From Bacteroidota bacterium (GTDB lineage Bacteria; Bacteroidota; Bacteroidia; Chitinophagales; Saprospiraceae), in the NCBI GenBank assembly GCA_024743405.1, contig JANSWP010000082.1, positions 1 to 32,949 on the forward strand: a DNA stretch of 32,949 nt, written 5' to 3'. Positions 8,105 through 14,776 of the stretch are shown one piece after another; position 1 is the first letter of the stretch, and every line of letters begins with the position of its first letter. The translations under genes and the position numbers were made by a program. Below the pieces are notes generated by a model. The model was given only the letters and a program-made list of their open reading frames with translations. It had not been told where the DNA came from and did no database searches.

Positions 8105-8956
8105 GTGAAGAATTATATTAATATACTTATTTTCAGCTTGTTATGTCTGAATTTGTCTGCCCAAAGAGGTTGGGAGGCAGGAGGTTGGCTAGGTATGGCT
8201 CAGTACTTTGGAGATCTAAATACTGATTTCCAATTTAATGATCCTAAACTTGCCGGTGGAATTGCTTTACGATACAATTTTAACGAGAGAGTGTGCTTGA
8301 AATTTGGAGCCAATATGGGAAGTGTTGCTGCAGATGATGCCAATTCAGACAATATATTTGAAAGAGCAAGAAACTTGCATTTTCGATCTAGAATTGGAGA
8401 TATTGCGGGACAGTTAGAATTTAATTTTTTACCCTACTTTCATGGTGACAAAGATTATTTTTGGACGCCCTATTTATTTGCTGGTTATAGTGTTTCCTAT
8501 TTTAATCCCCAAGCTGAGATCGATGGAGATTGGGTTGACTTAAGACCTTTAGGAACGGAGGGACAATTTAAGAGTGAAGAATATTTTACTGTTTCTGGAG
8601 GGCTTTTATATGGAGGCGGTTTTAAAATTGACCTAAATTATGAGTGGAGCATTAATGTAGAAATTGGTGCTAGAAAACTTTTTACTGATTATTTGGATGA
8701 TGTAAGCACGGTTTATGCGGATGTAGATGATGTGGAAGATTTGAGGGGGCCTATTGCAGCACGCTTGGTTGACCGATCGGCAGAATTATTTCAAGAAGAT
8801 CCATCGTTTTTCACTTCTAATAATATTGAATATCCAATTGGAGAACCTGGACGTCAAAGAGGAAATAGTAAAACTAATGATACCTATGTGATGATAGGAA
8901 TAGGTGTAATGTATTATTTTGGAGACTTAAGGTGTCCTTACGATAAGACTAGATAG
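8105..8956 (+). CDS. DUF6089-type outer-membrane beta-barrel protein
   Basis: A signal peptide (MKNYINILIFSLLCLNLSAQ) precedes RGWEAGGWLGMAQYFGDLNTDF, LAGGIALRYNFNERVCLKFG, the conserved ARNLHFRSRIGDIAGQLEFNF block and PYLFAGYSVSYFNPQAEIDG, then strands ending in VMIGIGVMYYFGD. This order matches the DUF6089 group of Bacteroidota outer-membrane proteins, which resemble small OmpA/OmpW-like barrels; their function is not established. The start is GTG at 8105, supported by the signal peptide. Terminators bound it on both sides, so it is probably a single-gene unit. Confidence 0.8.
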   Translation: MKNYINILIFSLLCLNLSAQRGWEAGGWLGMAQYFGDLNTDFQFNDPKLAGGIALRYNFNERVCLKFGANMGSVAADDANSDNIFERARNLHFRSRIGDIAGQLEFNFLPYFHGDKDYFWTPYLFAGYSVSYFNPQAEIDGDWVDLRPLGTEGQFKSEEYFTVSGGLLYGGGFKIDLNYEWSINVEIGARKLFTDYLDDVSTVYADVDDVEDLRGPIAARLVDRSAELFQEDPSFFTSNNIEYPIGEPGRQRGNSKTNDTYVMIGIGVMYYFGDLRCPYDKTR

Positions 8957-8976
8957 GTTTTTCTCGAAAAAACATC

Positions 8977-9018
8977 AAAAAGCGCAATATGAAGATTGAT
9001 TTATATTGCGCTTTTTTT
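8977..9018 (+). terminator. Rho-independent terminator after the DUF6089 gene
   Basis: AAAAGCGCAATAT pairs with ATATTGCGCTTTT across a 12-base loop (arms end at 8990 and begin at 9003), followed by seven T residues. Confidence 0.92.
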
Positions 9019-9189
9019 ATTGTTAGGATTTCATTTTTTTTAAAATAAAATACTGAAAAAAATGTTTAGTGCAGAAAAATATTTTTAGAATAAAGGTAAT
9101 TTGCAAATTACAATTTAAATTCGACTTTGATTAATGTTTATACATTGATTCTCGAAACAAGATTTATTAACCAACTTAAACACTTTATT

Positions 9190-9548
9190 ATGGATAAGAT
9201 TACTGGACTCGGAAAGTATCTATTTGCAATTCCTTTTGCTATTTTTGGTATTATGCATTTTATGGGGCTAAAGATATGGCTGCAATGGCTCCAGGCGGTG
9301 AGATAATGGTGTATATAACAGGAGTCGCTCATTTAGCCGCCGCAGTAAGTATTTTTATGGGTAAAATGGACAAATTAGCGACTGTTCTCTTGGCAGTAAT
9401 GTTGCTTATTTTTGCACTTGCTGTTCATTTTCCTGCAATGTCAGAAAACCCTATGGAAATGGGTAATATATTGAAAAATGTAGCATTGGCTGGTGGAGCC
9501 CTAATGTATGCAAACTATGCTGCTCAAGATAATGCTGTGATTGGATAA
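9190..9548 (+). pseudogene. DoxX-like small membrane protein, interrupted by a one-base frameshift
   Basis: ATG at 9190 opens a frame reading MDKITGLGKYLFAIPFAIFG-IMHFMG, then runs out of frame and stops after 38 codons. The next frame (from ATG 9276, 90 aa) continues the same family pattern: MAAMAPGGEIMVYITGVAHL, then hydrophobic helices IFMGKMDKLATVLLAVMLL and NVALAGGALMYANYAA. Adding one G to the GGGG run at 9264-9267 joins them as HFMGAKDMAAMAPGG, a normal DoxX/DoxX-like arrangement of four transmembrane helices. It is therefore a real frameshift or a homopolymer sequencing error. If translation begins at 9276 only the last three helices are made. DoxX relatives are membrane proteins of poorly defined redox or stress role. 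A clear terminator follows. Confidence 0.75.
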
Positions 9549-9572
9549 GGTGATCCTCCAATTTTATTGAAG

Positions 9573-9605
9573 AAAAGCACTTGTGAATACTCACAAGTGC
9601 TTTTT
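9573..9605 (+). terminator. Rho-independent terminator after the DoxX-like gene
   Basis: AAAAGCACTTGTGA (9573-9586) and TCACAAGTGCTTTT pair across a four-base loop ATAC and run into TTTTT. Confidence 0.93.
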
Positions 9606-9646
9606 GTTTGGGTAGGTTATAAATTCTGAACTCTCTTAACATTTTC

Positions 9647-9654
9647 TATTTTTG
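9647..9654 (+). promoter_or_regulatory. Candidate -7 box for the truA-hemJ unit
   Basis: TATTTTTG matches the Bacteroidota -7 consensus TAnnTTTG and lies 19 bases before the truA ATG, just after a terminator. No convincing -33 TTTG is seen at the usual spacing, so confidence is limited. Confidence 0.4.
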
Positions 9655-9673
9655 TCAATTACAAAATAAATTG

Positions 9674-10426
9674 ATGAGGTACTTTACAGAATTGGCATAT
9701 AATGGGACAAACTATTTTGGTTGGCAAAAGCAGCCAAATCAAGTTACCGTTCAAGAAACCATAGATCATGCTTTTTCAACTATATTAAGAAAGCCAATTG
9801 AAGTGACGGGGTGTGGACGTACGGACACAGGTGTTCATGCGCGTCAATATTATATTCATTTTGATTTTGAAGGCGTATTGCCTAAAGGGTTTCTGAATCG
9901 AATTAATAAATTTTTACCGAAAGACATTTCCATAAAAAGTATTTTTGAGATTCACTCAGAGGCTCATGCCAGATTTGATGCACATCATAGAAGCTATGAG
10001 TATCATTTAGATTTTCGTAAAAATCCTTTCCAAATAAATACGACGTATTATTTTCCTTTTTCGAATCAACTAGATTTTAAGGGTATGAATGATGCGGCTA
10101 TTTTATTAACCGAATTCGAAGAGTTTTTTCCTTTTTGTAAAACAAATACAGACGCCAAAACCATGAAATGCGAAATAAAAAGAGCTGAATGGGTTTTGGA
10201 TGAAAAAAATCAGAAAATGATTTTTCATATTTCTGCAAACCGGTTTCTTCGAGGCATGGTGCGACTGATTGTTGGGATGTGTCTGAATATCGGATTAGAG
10301 AAAATTTCCTTGAATGAAGTTCGGAATGCTATGGAAACTCAAACTAGATTAAGTAAAAGTTTGAGTGTTCCAGCGAAAGGACTTTTTTTGACGGAAATAA
10401 AATATCCGTACCTTGATAATTCATAA
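9674..10426 (+). CDS. truA: tRNA pseudouridine(38-40) synthase TruA
   Basis: The enzyme converts uridine to pseudouridine at positions 38-40 of the tRNA anticodon arm in the cytoplasm. The 250-residue protein starts MRYFTELAYNGTNYFGWQKQP, with the catalytic Asp51 in CGRTDTGVHA, then AHARFDAHHRSYEYHL and the C-terminal FLRGMVRLIVGMCLNIG and SLSVPAKGLFLTEIKYP blocks of the family. Length is typical. ATG 9674 is preferred over the TTG just before it. The stop is ten bases from hemJ, implying co-transcription. Confidence 0.97.
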   Translation: MRYFTELAYNGTNYFGWQKQPNQVTVQETIDHAFSTILRKPIEVTGCGRTDTGVHARQYYIHFDFEGVLPKGFLNRINKFLPKDISIKSIFEIHSEAHARFDAHHRSYEYHLDFRKNPFQINTTYYFPFSNQLDFKGMNDAAILLTEFEEFFPFCKTNTDAKTMKCEIKRAEWVLDEKNQKMIFHISANRFLRGMVRLIVGMCLNIGLEKISLNEVRNAMETQTRLSKSLSVPAKGLFLTEIKYPYLDNS

Positions 10427-10436
10427 TTGAAACAAC

Positions 10437-10982
10437 ATGATTTTATATTTAAAAGCCTTTCATATGGTTGGCTTTGTGGCTTGGTTCGCAGGTCTTTTCT
10501 ATCTTGTTCGAATGTTCGTTTATTCGGTCGAATCAATGGAGAAGTCAGAGCCAGAACGTACCATTTTAGGAAATCAATTTACCTTAATGCAATGGCGTGT
10601 TTATAAAATTATTTGCACGCCAGCAATGGTCTTTACTTGGATATGTGGTATAGGAATGTTGTTTTTGTATGGAGTAGAATGGTTGAGTGTCAATCCGTGG
10701 ATGTACCTCAAATTATTGCTTTTGCTTTTGCTAACTGGTTATCATTTTTATTGTAAAATAATTATTGAAAAAATTGAAAAAGGCGAACGAACTTTTAGTT
10801 CCTTTCAATTTCGATTGATGAATGAATTGCCAACATTGTTTTTATTAAGTATCGTTCTTTTAGCGGTGTTGCGAAATAGTTTAAATTTTTTATACGCATT
10901 TTTGGGCGTTTTGGCTTTTGGTTTTTCATTATTTGTTTTTGCTAAAATGTACAAAAAACATAGAGAGAATATTGAAGACTAA
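10437..10982 (+). CDS. hemJ: HemJ-like protoporphyrinogen IX oxidase (UPF0093 membrane protein)
   Basis: HemJ oxidises protoporphyrinogen IX to protoporphyrin IX in the inner membrane during haem synthesis. The 181-residue protein has the family features: ILYLKAFHMVGFVAWFAGLFYLVRMFVY in the first helix (conserved His9 and Arg), MQWRVYKIICTPAMVFTWICG in the second, WMYLKLLLLLLLTGYHFY with the conserved Lys and His in the third, and FRLMNELPTLFLLSIVLLAVL near the C-terminus. Four or five membrane helices are evident. It follows truA by ten bases and probably shares its transcript. CopD-like annotation is the main alternative label. Confidence 0.88.
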   Translation: MILYLKAFHMVGFVAWFAGLFYLVRMFVYSVESMEKSEPERTILGNQFTLMQWRVYKIICTPAMVFTWICGIGMLFLYGVEWLSVNPWMYLKLLLLLLLTGYHFYCKIIIEKIEKGERTFSSFQFRLMNELPTLFLLSIVLLAVLRNSLNFLYAFLGVLAFGFSLFVFAKMYKKHRENIED

Positions 10983-11081
10983 GTCGGCATGAAAATCGCC
11001 GCTTTTGCTTTTGTAAGCGTTTGAAAATCATCTTGCTTCACCTAATGAGTATACGGACTCATTTCTAAAGCCCAATATTAA

Positions 11082-11705
11082 ATGAATAGTCTCATGAATA
11101 AATTATTAATCATTGCTTTTTTTATCTCTTTTGCATCTTGTGCCTCAAGCCAAGAAGAGCACGCCAAATCGAATCAAAACCAAGCGGTGAAGGTAACTGA
11201 AAACCTCAAACCAAGATTAAATTATATTGTAGAAACGTCTCGTCCCAAAAACGAAATCAACCAAAGTTTCCCTTATGATATTGACTTAAAAATGGTGGAC
11301 GGAAAGGTGTTTAATTCATCAAAAATTTTGAAGCCAAACGGAAAACCTACGGTCATTTTATTTTGGTTGACTACATGTGTGCCTTGTCGGTATGAGCTGA
11401 AAGCGATTCATGAGAAGTATGAAAATTGGACAGAAGAAGCCGATTTTAATTTAGTCGCGATCTCAACTGATTTTCAAAAAAACTATGAATCTTTTGTCAA
11501 AAAAGTAAATGAAAGTGATTGGAAATGGGAGACCTATATAGATGTTAACCGAGAGTTTCGGCATGTTATGCCTGGCCAGCTTAATGGTTTGCCCCAAACT
11601 TTCATCATAGATAAGGATGGTAATATTGTGTATCATAAAAGAAAATATAGAAGTGGAGATGAGGACTTACTTTTTGAGAAAGTAAAGACAATTGCCATGA
11701 AATAG
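11082..11705 (+). CDS. TlpA-like thioredoxin-fold lipoprotein
   Basis: A lipoprotein signal (LLIIAFFISFASC, Cys20) is followed by a short Gln/Asn-rich linker, then a thioredoxin fold with TVILFWLTTCVPCRYELKAI. The redox motif is Cys99-Val-Pro-Cys102, and the cis-Pro loop reads GLPQTFIIDKDGNIVYHKR. Such proteins reduce or exchange disulfides in the periplasm, for example in cytochrome c maturation or redox defence; the partner is unknown. An alternative ATG at 11094 removes four residues and gives an equally good signal peptide. The GH18 gene begins 51 bases downstream and may be co-transcribed. Confidence 0.88.
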   Translation: MNSLMNKLLIIAFFISFASCASSQEEHAKSNQNQAVKVTENLKPRLNYIVETSRPKNEINQSFPYDIDLKMVDGKVFNSSKILKPNGKPTVILFWLTTCVPCRYELKAIHEKYENWTEEADFNLVAISTDFQKNYESFVKKVNESDWKWETYIDVNREFRHVMPGQLNGLPQTFIIDKDGNIVYHKRKYRSGDEDLLFEKVKTIAMK

Positions 11706-11756
11706 AATTGAAAAAGTCTACTCGAAACTAACAAAATTTGAAACCAACACTTGAAT

Positions 11757-12998
11757 ATGGGCTTTAGGATCTATACACAGAAAGTAACAATTTTACTTTT
11801 TCTAATCATTCCGGTATATCTTTTTTCTCAAGATTTCAAGGTGATAGGCTATTTGCCTCATCACTATTTCGATTTAGTAGACAAAATCGACCTCTCAAAG
11901 ATAACTCACCTCAATCTCGCTTTTGCGAATCCTGATAAATCAGGAAATTTGAATTTGAATGCCCACCAGATTCAACCTATCATTCAGAAGGCTCGAAAGA
12001 CGAATACAAAAGTTTGTTTATCAGTAGGAGGAGGCGCACTGTTGCCTGAATGGTGGACAGCTTGGCAGTATTTATTGAAGCCTAGAAATCGCTCAACCTT
12101 CATAAATAAACTCATTCAATATATTCGAAAGAATAAGCTCCATGGAATAGATGTCGATTTGGAGTGGAGTTATGTAAATGAAGATTATAGTGGGTTTATT
12201 TTGGAGCTGAGAGACTCCCTAGATTTATATGATTTAGCATTGACGGCAGCCTTGCCAGCTATCCATCGATATCCAAACATTTCTGATGAAGCCTTAGCTG
12301 TTTACGATTGGATCAATGTCATGGCTTATGATCTAACAGGACCTTGGTCTCCAAACAAATCGGAACATCATTCACCTTATTCTTTTGCTGAAAAATCCAT
12401 TGATTTTTGGAAATCACAAGGTGTTGAAAGTCGAAGATTGACATTGGGTTTACCATTTTATGGATGGAATTTTTCGAATAAAAAGGATGTTCATTCGGTC
12501 ACATTTGGAGAGATGGTTGCTGAAGATCCCTCAAATAGTTTTTTAGACCAAATTGGTGCGACTTATTTTAATGGAATCCCTACGATTAAAGCTAAAACCG
12601 AATTGGCAAAAAATGAAGTCAGCGGGGTTATGTTATGGCAGTTGGGGCAAGATGCTTTTAACGAATATTCTTTATTGAAAGCGATAGATGAAGAGATAAA
12701 GGATATTATTGTAGATTACAGTCTTCAAAAAACTGATAATTCTACAATCGATTATAAAAGTGAAACAGCCTTTGAAATATATCCCAATCCCTTTCTAGGT
12801 TGGTTGCATATTCGTCCTGAAAATAATTTGCCCACACAGATTATTTTGACAGATGGGCAAGGGCGAGAAGTGCTAAACAAGGTCTTTACAAAAGAGGGCT
12901 CCATTTCTATAAATACAGGATTTCTATCAAAAGGATTTTATTATATGATCATTATTAATGATCAAAGGGTCATTTCTAATAAGTTGATAAAACACTAA
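11757..12998 (+). CDS. Secreted glycoside hydrolase family 18 protein with T9SS type A sorting domain
   Basis: After a signal peptide (ILLFLIIPVYLFSQ) comes a GH18 TIM barrel: KVIGYLPHHYF, ITHLNLAFANPD, KVCLSVGGGA, the active-site LHGIDVDLEW (Asp132, Asp134, catalytic Glu136), INVMAYDLTGPW, LTLGLPFYGW and GVMLWQLGQDA. GH18 enzymes cleave beta-1,4-GlcNAc linkages in chitin or related glycans. The leading Asp of the DxxDxDxE motif is His here, but the DxDxE core is intact. The C-terminal 75 residues (FEIYPNPF...ILTDGQGREV...LSKGFYYMII) form a type A T9SS sorting domain, so the enzyme is exported by T9SS and probably surface-attached. ATG 11757 is chosen over TTG 11751. The exact substrate (chitin, peptidoglycan or N-glycan) is open. 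Confidence 0.9.
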   Translation: MGFRIYTQKVTILLFLIIPVYLFSQDFKVIGYLPHHYFDLVDKIDLSKITHLNLAFANPDKSGNLNLNAHQIQPIIQKARKTNTKVCLSVGGGALLPEWWTAWQYLLKPRNRSTFINKLIQYIRKNKLHGIDVDLEWSYVNEDYSGFILELRDSLDLYDLALTAALPAIHRYPNISDEALAVYDWINVMAYDLTGPWSPNKSEHHSPYSFAEKSIDFWKSQGVESRRLTLGLPFYGWNFSNKKDVHSVTFGEMVAEDPSNSFLDQIGATYFNGIPTIKAKTELAKNEVSGVMLWQLGQDAFNEYSLLKAIDEEIKDIIVDYSLQKTDNSTIDYKSETAFEIYPNPFLGWLHIRPENNLPTQIILTDGQGREVLNKVFTKEGSISINTGFLSKGFYYMIIINDQRVISNKLIKH

Positions 12999-13034
12999 AT
13001 ATTTATTGGCCACTTTGATGCATAAATTAACACT

Positions 13035-13056
13035 TGAATATATGAAACTATATTCA
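13035..13056. promoter_or_regulatory. Possible operator dyad upstream of the molybdoenzyme operon
   Basis: An 8-bp inverted repeat (TGAATATA ... TATATTCA) with a six-base spacer lies about 60 bases before the first oxidoreductase gene. Symmetry and position would suit a dimeric regulator, but AT-rich DNA gives such dyads by chance. Confidence 0.25.
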
Positions 13057-13114
13057 TACATTTATGGATTAATGAAATTTAAATGAGTATTAACCAGCTA
13101 AAACCACTATTAAG

Positions 13115-14737
13115 ATGAAATACGGTTTTGTCATAGACAACCGAAAATGTATTGGCTGCCATGCTTGTACAACTGCATGCAAATCAGAGCATCAAGTGCC
13201 TGTTGGTGTCAATCGAACTTGGGTTAAATACACGGAGAAAGGTAACTTCCCGAATACAAGGCGAATCTTTTCAGTTATGCGGTGTAATCATTGTACGGAT
13301 GCACCTTGCGTTGAAATTTGTCCAGTTGAAGCATTGTATTTCAGAGAAGATGGCATTGTGGATTTCGATAATGATCGATGCATTGGTTGTAAATCTTGCA
13401 TGCAAGCTTGTCCTTATGATGCGCTTTACATTGATCCTGAAACACACACAGCGGCAAAATGTAATTATTGTGCTCACCGTGTAGATATTGGACTTGAACC
13501 TGCCTGTGTTAATGTTTGTCCAGAACATGCGATTATTTCAGGTGATATGGAAAATCCAACTTCAGAAATTGCTCAACTTTTAGCGATGGAACAAGTCACT
13601 GTTCGAAAAGCGGCAAAAGGAACAAATCCAAATCTATTTTATATAGATGGTGATGAAGCTTCTTTAAATCCTATAGCAACGGAGAAATCTGACAATTATT
13701 TATGGAGTGCTCAAGAAAGAGGAGTTGGCCATTTCGCAAAAGCGGCAGAAAAATTGGCTTTTTCCAATGATGATGTTTTACAGACACTCTTAGAAAATAA
13801 TGGTCAAAGTGCAAAAGCCGAAGAGGCTCAAAACGGTATGAAATCCATAGATGTAGTCATGGGTAAGGCTCGCCGAACCTATGACGTGCCCGATAAAGGT
13901 ATTTTGTGGGGATGGGAAGTATCGGCTTATGTATTGACCAAAGCGATTTCGGCGGGTGCGTTTTTATTGATTTTCCTTGCTGGAATCCTAGGTAAAATGA
14001 ATGCTGTTTCGTCTGAAACGATGTGGTGGGGGTTAGGCATCTCGCTAGTGTTTTTGGCAGCTACCGGATTACTATTAATAAAAGATTTGGATAGACCTGA
14101 CCGATTTTTATACGTGCTTTTGAGACCCCAATGGAATAGTTGGTTGGTCAAAGGAGGTTATTCTATTACCATTTTTGGTGGTCTCTTAACGCTTTGGGGA
14201 GCTTCAATGTGGTTTGGATGGGCTGGATTGGAGAATATAATCATGTGGGGGACAGCGATTTTTGCAGCGATTACGGCGGTTTACACGGCTTTCCTTTTTG
14301 CGCAAGCAAAAGGTCGAGATTTTTGGCAAAGTCCAACTTTAGCAATTCATATGTTGGTACATAGTTTTATGGCGGGTGCTGCAGTATTTATGTTGATTGG
14401 CACATTCGTTGAAAATTCAATGGATTGGATGAATCTTTTAAGAATCGTGTTGATTTCAGGAATCGTGGTAAATCTCTTTACCATTGCAATTGAATTAATA
14501 ACTACTCATCCAACGGAAGAAGCAAAAAGAACGGTGGATATGATTGTTAGCGGACGGTATAAAAATTCTTTTTGGGGCGGTGTGATTGTTTTTGGAAACG
14601 TGATTCCATTAGCACTTTTATATTTTGGAGGTATGAATGGAATGTTGATGGCAGTTGCTGGATTGATTGTTTTAATTGGAATTTATTTAACAGAAAAGAT
14701 TTGGGTGGAAGCACCACAACGAATTCCTTTGAGTTAA
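13115..14737 (+). CDS. Fused four-cluster ferredoxin subunit and NrfD/PsrC-type membrane anchor of a molybdoenzyme complex
   Basis: Residues 1-145 are an electron-transfer subunit with four Cys motifs: C12-C15-C18-C22, C57-C60-C65-C69, C89-C92-C95-C99 and C116-C119-C131-C135, each fit to hold one [4Fe-4S] cluster. After a linker (about 145-250), residues from about 260 form an NrfD/PsrC membrane domain with about eight helices (AYVLTKAISAGAFLLIFLAGIL, conserved LLIKDLDRPDRFLYVLLRPQ, ITTHPTEEAKR), which would exchange electrons with quinone. B and C subunits are usually separate genes, so this is a B-C fusion. There is no signal peptide or twin-arginine motif, placing the clusters on the cytoplasmic side. 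The catalytic subunit follows after 39 bases. Confidence 0.92.
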   Translation: MKYGFVIDNRKCIGCHACTTACKSEHQVPVGVNRTWVKYTEKGNFPNTRRIFSVMRCNHCTDAPCVEICPVEALYFREDGIVDFDNDRCIGCKSCMQACPYDALYIDPETHTAAKCNYCAHRVDIGLEPACVNVCPEHAIISGDMENPTSEIAQLLAMEQVTVRKAAKGTNPNLFYIDGDEASLNPIATEKSDNYLWSAQERGVGHFAKAAEKLAFSNDDVLQTLLENNGQSAKAEEAQNGMKSIDVVMGKARRTYDVPDKGILWGWEVSAYVLTKAISAGAFLLIFLAGILGKMNAVSSETMWWGLGISLVFLAATGLLLIKDLDRPDRFLYVLLRPQWNSWLVKGGYSITIFGGLLTLWGASMWFGWAGLENIIMWGTAIFAAITAVYTAFLFAQAKGRDFWQSPTLAIHMLVHSFMAGAAVFMLIGTFVENSMDWMNLLRIVLISGIVVNLFTIAIELITTHPTEEAKRTVDMIVSGRYKNSFWGGVIVFGNVIPLALLYFGGMNGMLMAVAGLIVLIGIYLTEKIWVEAPQRIPLS

Positions 14738-14776
14738 GAGGTAATTGAATTATTTTTTGACAAAAAAACTAAAAAA

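Noticed and set aside
10983-11081. Terminator after hemJ
   Set aside because: Only a four-base CGGC/GCCG pairing with a loose T-rich stretch is visible; too weak to call.
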